From contig NZ_JONM01000028.1 in the NCBI RefSeq assembly GCF_000711875.1, forward strand, positions 1-42,398: a DNA stretch of 42,398 bases, given 5' to 3'. A program made the translations under genes and the position numbers. Each line of letters starts with the position of its first letter. The stretch's first letter is position 1. Below, piece after piece: positions 8,220-16,121 of the stretch. The notes beneath the pieces are model-generated. The model did no database searches, was not told where the DNA came from, and saw only the letters and a list, made by a program, of their open reading frames with translations. Source of the DNA: Andreprevotia chitinilytica DSM 18519 (GTDB taxonomy: Bacteria > Pseudomonadota > Gammaproteobacteria > Burkholderiales > Chitinibacteraceae).

Positions 8220-9142
8220 TGCTTTTCCTTGCCTCGGCTGCCCGCCCACGCCGCGAAAGCCGCGAGCAACAGCACCGCCAGCGTCAGCATGATCGACAGC
8301 ACCGAGCCGAACGGCCAGTCGCGGCTATCAAGGAACTGCTGCTTGATCAGGTTGCCGACCATGATGCTATTGGTGCCGCCCAGCAAATCGGGGATCGCGA
8401 ACATGCCCAAGGCGGGGATGAACACCAGCGCCGTACCGGCCCAGATGCCGGGCAAGGACAGCGGCCACGTCACTTTCCAGAAGCGTTGCCACGCGTTCGC
8501 ACCCAAGTCCTGCGCGGCATCCAGCAAGGCCATGTCGTGCTTTTCAAGGTTGGCGTACAGCGGCAGCACCATGAACGGCAGGTGCACGTAGACCAAGCCG
8601 ACGATGACCGCGAACTGCGAGAACAGCATCGACACTGGTTCCACACCAAACACGGCCAACACGCTGTTCAGCACCTTGCTGAAGTAGCTCTGCGGCCCGA
8701 GGATGATCATCCAGGCGTACACGCGGATCAGGAAGTTGCTCCAGAACGGCAGGATCACCAGCAGCACCAGCAGATCGCGGGTCTTTTTCGGGCTGCGGGC
8801 GATCAACCACGCCAGCGGATAGGCCATGACGATGCAGATAATCGTGGTCAGCCCGGCATACCAGAACGATTTGAGGAACAGACCGGCATAGATCGAATCT
8901 TCGAAAAAGCGCCCAAAGCTCTCGAGCGTGAGGAAATCGTGCCAGTTGTGCAGATTGATCAGGAGCGTGGTCTTGCCGGCATCATCCGTCTGCGTCAGCG
9001 GCATCAGGCCGCCGTAGTCGCCGCCAAAGCGGAACGCGGCGAAGCCCATGATCAGCGAGGGCGCGGCGAAGAAGATCAGCAGATAGAGCAGCGGCGGGCC
9101 GGAAATCAACCACTTGGCCGCCCGTTGGATTCGGTTTTGCAT
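8216..9142 (-). CDS. potH: Polyamine ABC transporter permease
   Basis: A 308-residue inner-membrane permease of the PotB/PotH type, the partner of PotI. The first span is LISGPPLLYLLIFFAAPSLI, followed by a periplasmic loop of about 60 residues typical of PotH. The ATPase-docking motif reads AAQDLGANAWQRFWKVTWPL. GAGGAT lies about 9 bp before ATG 9142, which is 12 bp after the potG stop. Its stop codon overlaps the potI start. The tight spacing from potG through potI supports one transcript. Confidence 0.93.
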   Translation of the reverse strand: MQNRIQRAAKWLISGPPLLYLLIFFAAPSLIMGFAAFRFGGDYGGLMPLTQTDDAGKTTLLINLHNWHDFLTLESFGRFFEDSIYAGLFLKSFWYAGLTTIICIVMAYPLAWLIARSPKKTRDLLVLLVILPFWSNFLIRVYAWMIILGPQSYFSKVLNSVLAVFGVEPVSMLFSQFAVIVGLVYVHLPFMVLPLYANLEKHDMALLDAAQDLGANAWQRFWKVTWPLSLPGIWAGTALVFIPALGMFAIPDLLGGTNSIMVGNLIKQQFLDSRDWPFGSVLSIMLTLAVLLLAAFAAWAGSRGKEKQ

Positions 9143-9154
9143 GGGTGCCGATCC

Positions 9155-10240
9155 TCAGTCCAGCAGGAAATGGCCGGCATCGAAACGCCATGCCAGTTCG
9201 ACCAGATCGTTGTCGTCGAAGAACCGCGCACGGCCCGGTGCCGAGTTGGGCAGCATGGTTTCGACCAGCGTGCCGTTTTCCAGCTCGACGATGTAGATGG
9301 TCACGTCGCCCAGATACAGGCAGTCATGCACCTTGCCCTTGAAGTGCACTTCGTCGCCATCGTGGGTCAGGCTGGCGGCGAGGCGGATTTTCTCCGGCCG
9401 CAGCGTGAGCGTGCCGGACTGGCCCACCTTCGCGCCTTCCACCGGTAGCGTTTCGCACAGGCCGACACCAGGGATTTCCACTTTCATGCGTGCGCCGCCC
9501 ACTTCCGCCACCTTGGCATCGAGCAGATTGCACTGGCCGATGAAGTCGGCCACGAAACGATTCTTGGGGTAGCTGTAGATGGTTTCCGGCGCATCGAGCT
9601 GCGCCACTTCGCCCTTGTTCATCACCGCGATGCGATGGCTCAGCGCCAGTGCCTCGCCCTGATCGTGGGTGACGTACACGAAGGTGATGCCGACTTCCTT
9701 CTGCAGATTGATCAGCTCCAGCTGCATTTCCTCGCGCAGCTTGGCATCGAGGGCGGAGAGCGGCTCATCCAGCAGCAGCACGCGTGGCCGGTTCACCAGC
9801 GCGCGGGCAATGGCGACGCGCTGGCGCTGGCCGCCAGACAACTCATGCGGGTAGCGTTTGGCGAACTGCTGCAGCTGTACGTCTTCCAGCACTTCATCCA
9901 GTCGCGTGGGAATATCGGCCTTGGGGACGCCGGCCATTTGCAGGGGGAAGGCGATGTTCTGCGCCACCGTCATGTGCGGGAATAGCGCGTAGCTCTGGAA
10001 CACGGTATGCACCGGCCGTTTTTCAGGCGGCACCTGGCTCATGTCCTTGCCATCCAGCAGGATCTGGCCCTCGTTCGGTTGCTCGAACCCGGCCAGCATC
10101 CGCAGCAGCGTGGTCTTGCCACAACCAGACGGCCCGAGCAGCGTGAAAAACTCGCCAGCCTCGACCGAGAGGCTCACATGATTGACGGCGGTGAAGTCGC
10201 CAAATCGCTTCACCACGTCACGGATTTCGAGCAGCGCCAT
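9155..10240 (-). CDS. potG: Polyamine ABC transporter ATP-binding protein
   Basis: A 361-residue ATPase driving polyamine import. Visible motifs: Walker [10 protein letters not shown] (36-44), Q-loop region FQSYALFPHM, ABC signature LSGGQ (134-138), Walker B VLLLDEP (about 154-160), and the H-loop VYVTHDQ. The C-terminal third carries the TOBE-type regulatory domain (DEVHFKGKVHDCLYLGD). ATG 10240 is chosen because [19 protein letters not shown] is the usual family start. An upstream TTG at 10285 would lie inside the structured repeat. The ribosome site is poor (GGGAC about 13 bp upstream). It is the first gene of potG-H-I, and its leader carries repeat copy A. Confidence 0.94.
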   Translation of the reverse strand: MALLEIRDVVKRFGDFTAVNHVSLSVEAGEFFTLLGPSGCGKTTLLRMLAGFEQPNEGQILLDGKDMSQVPPEKRPVHTVFQSYALFPHMTVAQNIAFPLQMAGVPKADIPTRLDEVLEDVQLQQFAKRYPHELSGGQRQRVAIARALVNRPRVLLLDEPLSALDAKLREEMQLELINLQKEVGITFVYVTHDQGEALALSHRIAVMNKGEVAQLDAPETIYSYPKNRFVADFIGQCNLLDAKVAEVGGARMKVEIPGVGLCETLPVEGAKVGQSGTLTLRPEKIRLAASLTHDGDEVHFKGKVHDCLYLGDVTIYIVELENGTLVETMLPNSAPGRARFFDDNDLVELAWRFDAGHFLLD

Positions 10241-10272
10241 TGCAGCATTCGTCCCAGTTGATTCCAGATACA

Positions 10273-10384
10273 GAGCGGCTGACAAACCCCAGCGTAGCGG
10301 TGCTGGCTAGGCGTGCGAAACGCAGGCAGTACGTGCGTACGGCAAGTGAGCACAACAACGCCAGCAGGGGTTTGTCAGCCGCTC
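10273..10384. repeat. Structured dispersed repeat, copy A
   Basis: This 112-bp element has an 18-bp perfect basal stem (GAGCGGCTGACAAACCCC, 10273-10290, with its complement at 10367-10384) and an inner stem TGCTGGC (10301-10307) / GCCAGCA (10360-10366). Its apex carries a TGCG-AAA-CGCA hairpin and a GTACG-TG-CGTAC hairpin. Copies B (39425-39538) and C (40681-40789) share the core but have different, self-complementary basal stems. Here it sits 33 bp upstream of potG, in its leader, and upstream of the dgt promoter. No open frame in it is convincing. Confidence 0.85.
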
Positions 10385-10534
10385 CAAAAATTGCGGGGCA
10401 TTCTAACAAAATAAGAGGCGTCAGATAGACCGTATTTCCGGCTCTTTTACCGCCACTTTCGCCAATCGGTACAAGGGATTGGCGCGGATTCGGGCGCGGG
10501 TTCGCCCCATGCGACGATACTCCTTCCCGGCCCG

Positions 10535-10540
10535 TATAAT
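10535..10540 (+). promoter_or_regulatory. Candidate -10 box for dgt
   Basis: A perfect TATAAT sits 34 bp before the chosen dgt start. No good -35 hexamer is found at 16-18 bp spacing (CGACGA at 17). An ATG three bases downstream of it at 10544 is therefore unlikely to be the start codon. Confidence 0.45.
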
Positions 10541-10573
10541 CCGATGACAAAGAAATCAGGAGTACAGGTCGCG

Positions 10574-11896
10574 ATGATGGACTGGAACCGGCTGCTGTCG
10601 TCGGAACGATTGGGGGCCGAACGCGGCGCAAGCGCGGGCAATGAAGGCGGCCGCAGCAACTATCACAAGGATCACGATCGCATCGTGTTCTGCTCGCCGT
10701 TCCGCCGTATGGGCCGCAAGACGCAAGTGCACCCGATGACGGAGAACGACCACGTGCACACGCGGCTGACGCACAGCATCGAAGTCGCCTGCGTCGGCCG
10801 CTCGCTCGGCGTGCTGGTCGGCGAAGCGCTGCGCGACAAACTGCCCGCCCACATCAATCCGTATGACCTGGGCGCGATCGTGCAAGCGGCGTGCCTCGCC
10901 CACGATATCGGCAACCCGCCGTTCGGCCACGCCGGCGAATACGCGATCCGCGACTGGTTCCGCCGCGATGAACACGCCTATCTGCTGCAGAACGTAACCG
11001 GCGACGAACGCCGCGACCTGATGACCTTCGAGGGCAACGCGCAGGGCTTCCGCATCATCACCCAGCTGGAAAACCACCGTTTCGAAGGTGGCCTGCGCCT
11101 CACCTACGCCACGCTCGGCACCACGCTCAAGTACCCGTGGACCAGCGAATACGCCGGAGACAAGGGCAAATTCAGCTGTTACGAGAGCGAGAAAAAACTG
11201 CTGGCCCAGGTCGCCACCGAGCTGGGCCTGCCCGAGCTGGAAGCGGGCCGCTGGGCGCGGCATCCGCTGTCCTACTTGATGGAAGCCGCTGACGACATCT
11301 GCTACGCCATCCTCGATCTGGAGGACGGCATCGAAATCGGCATGCTGCCGTATGAATCAGTCGAGCCGATCCTGATGAAAATCTGCGGCGGCGATCATGA
11401 ACTGCTGGCGCTCGAAGTCGCCGCCGCGCCATCGGTGCGACGCAAGATTTCGCTATTGCGCGGCAAGGCCATCGACCGTTGCGTGCGCGACGTTGCCACC
11501 ACCTTCATCACTCAATACGACCGCTTGATGGAAGGCCGCTATCAGGGCGACCTGTTGAACGACTGCCCGACCGGCATGCGGCTGGGCATCCACGACGCCA
11601 AGCAACTGGCACGCGAACGCATCTTCAACGAGCGGCGCAAGATCGAAATCGAAGTCGGCTCGTTCACCTGCCTCGATATCCTGCTCGATGCCTTCTGCAA
11701 CGCCGCCTATCAGCAGAAAATCAGCGCCGAGATGCCGTTCCGCATGCGACGCGTGCTCGACCTGATGGAATACAACGCCCCGAAAAAGGAATGGCCGATG
11801 TACGAAACCTACCACCGCGTGCTCGATTTCATCGGCGGCATGACCGACAACTATGCGACCTATCTGGCGCAGCAAGTCGGGGGGATGGGGCGATGA
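10574..11896 (+). CDS. dgt: dGTPase-like HD-domain triphosphohydrolase
   Basis: A 440-residue cytoplasmic enzyme that hydrolyses dGTP (or other dNTPs) to the nucleoside and triphosphate. The HD metal site is visible: H67 in HTRLTHSIEVA, H110-D111 in CLAHDIGNPPFGHAGE, and further Asp residues in the EAADDICYAILDLEDGIE region. The N-terminal FRRMGRKTQVHP segment is typical of the family. ATG 10574 has CAGGAG about 10 bp upstream; the in-frame ATG at 10544 abuts the -10 box and is rejected. It is shorter than E. coli Dgt (505) and fits the deoxyguanosinetriphosphatase-like subgroup. Its stop codon overlaps the start of a lipoprotein gene. Such enzymes can limit phage by dNTP depletion, but nothing here shows that role. 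Confidence 0.92.
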   Translation: MMDWNRLLSSERLGAERGASAGNEGGRSNYHKDHDRIVFCSPFRRMGRKTQVHPMTENDHVHTRLTHSIEVACVGRSLGVLVGEALRDKLPAHINPYDLGAIVQAACLAHDIGNPPFGHAGEYAIRDWFRRDEHAYLLQNVTGDERRDLMTFEGNAQGFRIITQLENHRFEGGLRLTYATLGTTLKYPWTSEYAGDKGKFSCYESEKKLLAQVATELGLPELEAGRWARHPLSYLMEAADDICYAILDLEDGIEIGMLPYESVEPILMKICGGDHELLALEVAAAPSVRRKISLLRGKAIDRCVRDVATTFITQYDRLMEGRYQGDLLNDCPTGMRLGIHDAKQLARERIFNERRKIEIEVGSFTCLDILLDAFCNAAYQQKISAEMPFRMRRVLDLMEYNAPKKEWPMYETYHRVLDFIGGMTDNYATYLAQQVGGMGR

Positions 11897-12237
11897 AGCG
11901 TCTACTGAAATCCATCCCCATCTTGCTGGCGACGGCGTTGATATTGAGCGGTTGCGGCGTGGTCAGCACGGTGGCGAGCGTCGGCCTCACCGCTGTCAAC
12001 GTCGGCGTGACCGCGGTCAACGTGACGACCACGGCGGCCGGCATGGCGTGGGATGCCGGCAAGGCGGGCGTACAAGGCGCGACAACGGTTGCTGGCTGGG
12101 CCGCAGATGCTGCCCACGCCGCGCCCAACGCGGCCCCGGTAGCGAATAACGCCGTGCATGCAGTCAACACCGCACCGGCCGTTCAGCCGGCAGCTCAAGC
12201 GGTCGCACAACCCGTCCCGCTGGCCGATCCACAATAA
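11893..12237 (+). CDS. Small lipoprotein, Ala/Val-rich, unknown function
   Basis: 114 residues with a lipoprotein signal: charged MKRLLKS, hydrophobic IPILLATALIL, lipobox LSGC. The mature part is low in complexity, with a repeated VGLTAVNVGVTAVNVTTTAA pattern followed by Ala-rich AADAAHAAPNAAPVANNAV and a Pro/Gln/Ala-rich tail. It has no charged or aromatic core suggesting an enzyme. The frame extends far upstream inside dgt, but ATG 11893 is chosen because the lipoprotein signal starts there and it overlaps the dgt stop by four bases (ATGA), implying coupled translation. The family is not recognised. The valine/alanine repeat could form a membrane-associated helix, but this is inference. 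Confidence 0.75.
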   Translation: MKRLLKSIPILLATALILSGCGVVSTVASVGLTAVNVGVTAVNVTTTAAGMAWDAGKAGVQGATTVAGWAADAAHAAPNAAPVANNAVHAVNTAPAVQPAAQAVAQPVPLADPQ

Positions 12238-12311
12238 ACCTGATCGTTCGCCGACCACGCGCGCAGTACGATTTACGACCTTCGTTGCAGCCCGAAATCA
12301 AGCGAGCAGAC

Positions 12312-13349
12312 ATGAACCAAGCGATCCGCACCGCCCTCGTCGGCTATGGCTATGCCGGCAAGACCTTTCACGCGCCGCTACTGGTCAGCGTACCGGCCAT
12401 CTATCTCTCCACGGTCGTCTCCAGCGACGAAGCCAAGGTACACGCCGATTGGCCGGATGTAGCCGTCACTGACCTCGATAGCGTGCTTGCCGATCCGGAG
12501 ATCGAGCTGGTCGTTGTCGCCACGCCGAACGACACCCATTTCGACATCGCCAAGCGTGCGCTGCTGGCTGGCAAGCATGTCGTCGTCGACAAACCGTTCA
12601 CCGTCACCGTCGCCGAAGCACGCGAGCTGGATGCCCTCGCCCACGAGCAACAACGGGTGCTGTCGGTATTCCATAACCGCCGCTGGGATGCCGACTTCCT
12701 CACCGTCAAACGCTTGCTCGGCACCGGCGAGCTGGGCGATATCGTGCACTTCGAATCGCACTTCGATCGCTTCCGCCCGGAAGTGCGCCAACGCTGGCGC
12801 GAATCCGCCGCCCCCGGCGCCGGCCTGTGGTACGACCTCGGCCCGCATTTGATCGATCAGGCGCTGCAGCTGTTCGGCCCACCAGAAGCCGTCTTCGCCG
12901 ACCTCGCCACCCGCCGCGACGGCAGCGAGAACGTCGACGACGCCCACGTGCTGCTGCGCTACCCAACGCATCGCGTGGTGCTGCACGCCAGCATGCTCGT
13001 CGCCGGCGGCCTGCCGCGCTTCTCGATCCACGGCAAACGCGCCAGTTTCGTCAAATACGGGCTGGATACGCAGGAAGACGTGATGAAAGCCGGCGAGATG
13101 CCGGGCTGCGATGGCTGGGGCGAGGACAGCAATGACGGCACGTTGTTTGTCGGCACGGCCGGTCATCCCAATGCGGAAACCGTCCCGACCATGGCTGGCG
13201 ACTATCGCCAGTACTACGCCGCCATCGCCGCTGCGATCGGCAACGAAGCCGCCAACCCGGTGCCGGCGAGCGAAGCAATTGTGGTGATGAAGATTCTGGA
13301 ATTGGCGATAGAGAGTGCGGGGCAGCGGCGGGAGTTGGGGTTTTCTTGA
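12312..13349 (+). CDS. Gfo/Idh/MocA-family oxidoreductase
   Basis: A 345-residue NAD(P)-dependent sugar/inositol-type dehydrogenase. The N-terminal Rossmann domain shows TALVGYGYAGKTFHAPLL and VVVATPNDTHFDIA. The catalytic-site lysine is in HVVVDKPFTV. The C-terminal alpha/beta domain follows from about residue 125, with LWYDLGPHLIDQAL holding the family's conserved D-x-x-x-H. It resembles the YdgJ-like subgroup; the substrate is unknown. ATG 12312 is the first Met and begins the Rossmann strand; the ribosome site is weak. It lies 74 bp after the lipoprotein gene on the same strand, but the two need not be functionally linked. Confidence 0.9.
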   Translation: MNQAIRTALVGYGYAGKTFHAPLLVSVPAIYLSTVVSSDEAKVHADWPDVAVTDLDSVLADPEIELVVVATPNDTHFDIAKRALLAGKHVVVDKPFTVTVAEARELDALAHEQQRVLSVFHNRRWDADFLTVKRLLGTGELGDIVHFESHFDRFRPEVRQRWRESAAPGAGLWYDLGPHLIDQALQLFGPPEAVFADLATRRDGSENVDDAHVLLRYPTHRVVLHASMLVAGGLPRFSIHGKRASFVKYGLDTQEDVMKAGEMPGCDGWGEDSNDGTLFVGTAGHPNAETVPTMAGDYRQYYAAIAAAIGNEAANPVPASEAIVVMKILELAIESAGQRRELGFS

Positions 13350-13375
13350 GTTGCCAATAAAAGCCTGAGCCGCCT

Positions 13376-13398
13376 CTAGGAGCGAGCTTGCTCGCGAT
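13376..13398. repeat. REP-like repeat (family 2, GAGCGAGCTTGCTCGCGAT)
   Basis: The core GCGAGC-TT-GCTCGC hairpin follows CTAG. The same unit occurs as an inverted pair at 29993-30015 and 30042-30064. It lies 27 bp after the oxidoreductase stop and opens a 650-bp gene-free, repeat-filled gap (13350-14006). Confidence 0.8.
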
Positions 13399-13464
13399 GC
13401 TTTTGTTCCCTCTCACATCTCGTGCAAGGCTTTGCCTTGCTCAGGGAAAGTGGGAAGCGGTTAG

Positions 13465-13537
13465 GGTGGTGATGAAGAACGCGGCCTGTGGTAGTGCCCT
13501 CACCCCCGGCCCCTCTCCCGTAAACGGGCGAGGGGAG
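13465..13537. repeat. Dispersed repeat module a (copy at 42132-42204)
   Basis: This GC-rich stretch shares GAAGAACGCGGCC and GTGGTAGTGCCCTC with 42132-42204. In both it ends in a hairpin: CCCCTCTCCCGTAAACGGGC plus GAGGGG here, and CTCCCACAAGTGGGCGAG in the other copy. The hairpin stem differs slightly but remains paired in each. Confidence 0.75.
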
Positions 13538-13553
13538 AAAAACGCAGCGCTTT

Positions 13554-13636
13554 CGTAGGATGGGTGGAGCACAAGCGATACCCATGCGGTTTCGTCAACG
13601 TGAGCGATGGGTATCGCAAGCTCAACCCATCCTACG
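13554..13636. repeat. Dispersed palindromic repeat module b (copy at 41982-42064)
   Basis: The outer arms CGTAGGATGGGTGGAGC (13554-13570) and GCTCAACCCATCCTACG (13620-13636) enclose inner arms GCGATACCCAT and ATGGGTATCGC, giving a nearly perfect 83-bp palindrome. The second copy has a diverged right arm. Confidence 0.8.
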
Positions 13637-13675
13637 CGCCAGTCAAAAAGGACCGCGATGGATCAACCCAAGTCC

Positions 13676-13861
13676 CCCTCTCCTTCACAGGAGAGGGCTG
13701 GGGAGTAGATGGTCTGCCCCCCTTTCAAAAGCGCCCCTCCAGCCAGTCCGGCACGGGGGTTTCGGGGATCGAGTGTTTGAGGGCCTTGGCCCGAGTTTTC
13801 GATTCCCGCCCGTGACGGGCTGGCTGGCGGGGGTATCTGGCGCTTGCGACAGACGCTTTTG
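13676..13861. repeat. Long fold-back repeat module c (copy begins at 42260)
   Basis: From 13676 to 13814 this matches 42260-42398 in length and almost completely in sequence; the second copy is cut by the window edge. It can fold on itself: CAAAAGCG (13726-13733) with CGCTTTTG (13854-13861), the CCAGCCAG region (13739-13746) with CTGGCTGG (13820-13827), and a central GGGATCGA / TCGATTCCC with GGGCCTTGGCCC at the apex. No convincing reading frame is present. Confidence 0.75.
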
Positions 13862-13880
13862 CAGGGTCGCCTTGGGATTG

Positions 13881-13910
13881 TTAAGGGGCTTGGCGAGACA
13901 AGCCCCTTAA
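13881..13910. terminator. Strong isolated hairpin
   Basis: TTAAGGGGCTT and AAGCCCCTTAA form a perfect 11-bp stem with an 8-nt loop. No T run follows on either strand, so a terminator role is uncertain. It lies about 97 bp beyond the stop of the minus-strand reductase and may mark the end of the fold-back repeat. The rest of the gap to 14006 shows nothing further. Confidence 0.4.
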
Positions 13911-14006
13911 CCCGGCCGCGCGACGGAACGCGCTGTAATGCCTTTACTCGCGCCAACGGCGCTAAACCTTAAATTATGCAGCGTGAGCATCCAGCCCACG
14001 CTTCCC

Positions 14007-14759
14007 CTACAACACCACACTCCTCCCCCCATCCACCGGCAACACCACCCCCGTCAGATACGGCGCCTCCAGCAAAAACAGAATCGCCTGCGCCAGATCG
14101 CCCGGCTCGCCGGTGCGGCCCAGCGGAATGCTGGCCCGAATCCGCTCCCGCTCCGCCTCGTCGAACGCACGGCCGTCGTCCGGCCACAGATTGCTGCCCG
14201 GCGCGATGGCGTTCACCCGCACGGCGGGAGCCAATTCGCGGGCCAGCCCCTTCGTCATCGCCACCAAACCCGCCTTGGCGACGGTGTAGAGCATGAAGCC
14301 TGGATAGGGTCGATCGACATGGATATCTGCGATGCTGACGATGCAGCCACCCGTCTTGGTCAATTCCGGCGCGGCAGCCTGCGCGAGGAACAGCGGCGCT
14401 TTCAGGTTGGAACCCACCAGGTCATCCCACGCTGTATCGGTGAATGTGCCCACCGGCGTGGCAAAGAAGGACGAGGCGTTGTTGATTACTGCATCAAGCC
14501 GGCCGAAATGCGTGACGGCGGCTGCGACCAGCTCCGGCAAGCGCGCCACGTTCACCAGATCAAGCTGCGCCAGCGCAATTGAATCCGGCCGGACGGCGTT
14601 GAGTTCGTCCGCCAATGCCTGCGCCTCATCGCGGCTGGCGCGGTAATGCAGCAAAACTCGCCACCCCGCCGCATGCAGCCGGCGCACAATCGTCGCCCCC
14701 ACCCGCTTCGCTCCGCCGGTGACCAATGCCACCTTGCCATTCGTTGCCGTGCCGCCCAT
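14007..14759 (-). CDS. Pteridine reductase-type short-chain dehydrogenase
   Basis: A 250-residue SDR. The cofactor motif KVALVTGGAKRVG is near the N-terminus, NNASS is the NAG-type structural motif, and Tyr/Lys of the active site lie in YTVAKAGLV. A TGGxxxR-like GGAKRVG and the NASSF-x-x-TPVG segment are typical of bacterial pteridine reductases (FolM/PTR1-like), which reduce dihydropterins or dihydrofolate with NADPH. ATG 14759 is chosen for its GGTGGAGCAGGT ribosome site; the frame opens further upstream, but that would run into the divergent gene. It is divergent from the methyltransferase with only 48 bp between. The exact substrate is not proven. Confidence 0.85.
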   Translation of the reverse strand: MGGTATNGKVALVTGGAKRVGATIVRRLHAAGWRVLLHYRASRDEAQALADELNAVRPDSIALAQLDLVNVARLPELVAAAVTHFGRLDAVINNASSFFATPVGTFTDTAWDDLVGSNLKAPLFLAQAAAPELTKTGGCIVSIADIHVDRPYPGFMLYTVAKAGLVAMTKGLARELAPAVRVNAIAPGSNLWPDDGRAFDEAERERIRASIPLGRTGEPGDLAQAILFLLEAPYLTGVVLPVDGGRSVVL

Positions 14760-14807
14760 ACCTGCTCCACCAGTTACAATCGAGTTTTGACCGATTTTCA
14801 TTGCATC

Positions 14808-15974
14808 GTGACGACCCCGCAACTCCCCGCCCCCACTCCCGAAGCCGCTGCCGCCAGCCAGCAACTGATCGAGCGCATCCGCGCCGCCATCGAATCCGCC
14901 GGTGGCTGGCTGCCATTCGATGCCTATATGCGCATGGCGCTGTACGAACCGGGCCTTGGTTACTACAGCGGCGGCGCGACCAAGTTCGGTGAAGCGGGCG
15001 ACTTCGTTACCGCGCCAGAGATGTCGCCATTGTTCGGCGCTTGTGTAGCGGAAACGGCGGCGGCGACGCTAGCGGCACTAGATGGTGGCGACGTTCTGGA
15101 GTTCGGCGCAGGCACTGGCGTACTCGCAGCGCAAATCCTCGCCGAGCTGGAACGACTCGGCCAATTGCCAACGCGTTATTGCATCGTCGATTTATCCGGT
15201 GAACTGAAGGAACGCCAGCACGCCACGCTCGCTACTCGCGTGCCGCACTTACTTGAGCGCGTCGTCTGGCTGGATGCGCTGCCGGAAAATTTCCGTGGTT
15301 TCGTGGTCGCCAACGAAGTGCTCGATGCGATTCCGTGCGCGCTGATCGCCACCGACGATGACGGCACGCCACGGCAGCGCGGCGTAGTCTGGCAGGATGG
15401 TTTCCAGTGGCAAGACCGGCCGCTCCCCGCTGGCCCCCTGCTGGATGCCGCCGAAGAACTCGACCTGCCGCCCGGTTACATCACCGAAATCAGCCTGGAA
15501 GCACGCGGCTTTACCGCCAGCATCGCCGGCCTGCTCGAAGCCGGCACGGCGCTGCTGATCGATTACGGCTTCCCGGCCCGCGAGTACTACCACCCGGAGC
15601 GCCACATGGGCACGCTGCTGGGCCATTACCGACACCACACCATCCACGATCCCTTCTTCCTGCCCGGCCTGACTGACCTGACCTGCCACGTGGATTTCTC
15701 GGCCATTTTCGAAGCAGGCACCGAAGCCGGCATGCTGCTGGAAGGCTATGTGTCGCAAGCGCAATACCTGCTGGATGCCGGGCTGTTGAGCCGGCTCGAA
15801 GCACTAGGCGCGGACAACACTGCGCTTTATCTGCCCGCCGTAGCCGCAGTGCAAAAACTCAGTAGCCCGGCCGAAATGGGTGAGCTGTTCAAGGCCATCG
15901 TATTCTCGAAAAACCTCGTGCTGCCGGCGTTACTGCCGGGATTCCGGCAGGCGGATGAGTCGTATCGCTTGTGA
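14808..15974 (+). CDS. MidA/NDUFAF7-family SAM-dependent methyltransferase
   Basis: About 388 residues of the DUF185 family. The SAM-binding loop is VLEFGAGTGVLAAQIL. Typical family segments are FDAYMRMALYEPGLGYYSGG near the N-terminus, FGEAGDFVTAPEMSPLFG, and VANEVLDAIPC. In eukaryotes the homologue methylates an arginine of complex I subunit NDUFS2; the bacterial role is unknown. GTG 14808 is chosen because it starts just ahead of the conserved N-terminal helix and because upstream sequence in the frame overlaps the divergent reductase and reads as non-coding. Its stop is 48 bp before the first tRNA-Met, whose promoter lies in that gap. Confidence 0.87.
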   Translation: MTTPQLPAPTPEAAAASQQLIERIRAAIESAGGWLPFDAYMRMALYEPGLGYYSGGATKFGEAGDFVTAPEMSPLFGACVAETAAATLAALDGGDVLEFGAGTGVLAAQILAELERLGQLPTRYCIVDLSGELKERQHATLATRVPHLLERVVWLDALPENFRGFVVANEVLDAIPCALIATDDDGTPRQRGVVWQDGFQWQDRPLPAGPLLDAAEELDLPPGYITEISLEARGFTASIAGLLEAGTALLIDYGFPAREYYHPERHMGTLLGHYRHHTIHDPFFLPGLTDLTCHVDFSAIFEAGTEAGMLLEGYVSQAQYLLDAGLLSRLEALGADNTALYLPAVAAVQKLSSPAEMGELFKAIVFSKNLVLPALLPGFRQADESYRL

Positions 15975-15980
15975 GCACAC

Positions 15981-16009
15981 TTGACAGCTTGATGAGCGGA
16001 CGGCAGAAT
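15981..16009 (+). promoter_or_regulatory. Sigma70-type promoter of tRNA-Met copy 1
   Basis: A perfect TTGACA (15981-15986), a 17-bp spacer and CAGAAT (16004-16009) lie 13 bp before the mature 5' end of the tRNA. This is good spacing and a strong -35. Confidence 0.65.
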
Positions 16010-16022
16010 CTCGCGTTCTCAT

Positions 16023-16099
16023 GGCTATGTAGCTCAGTCGGTTAGAGCACAGCACTCATAATGCTGGGGTCACAGGTTCGAGTCCCGTCATAGCCACCA
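16023..16099 (+). tRNA. tRNA-Met (CAT), elongator type, copy 1
   Basis: A 77-nt cloverleaf. Acceptor stem GGCTATG/CATAGCC, D arm GCTC...GAGC, anticodon stem CAGCA/TGCTG with loop CTCATAA (anticodon CAT), T arm ACAGG-TTCGAGT-CCCGT, encoded CCA. The sequence closely matches the pattern of E. coli elongator tRNA-Met, not the initiator. It has its own promoter and a downstream hairpin terminator. Confidence 0.97.
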
Positions 16100-16121
16100 G
16101 ATTTGCGTACAAGCGCTGCAG

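Noticed and set aside
10218-10631. Open frame crossing structured repeat copy A (LLALLCSLAVRTYCL-like)
   Set aside because: A similar peptide appears in copy B because the repeat is open in one frame. The base changes preserve stem pairing, so this is a structured element and not a gene.
13560-13910. Short open frames across the repeat cluster
   Set aside because: They run through palindromic modules that recur at the window end. No start site or domain supports translation.
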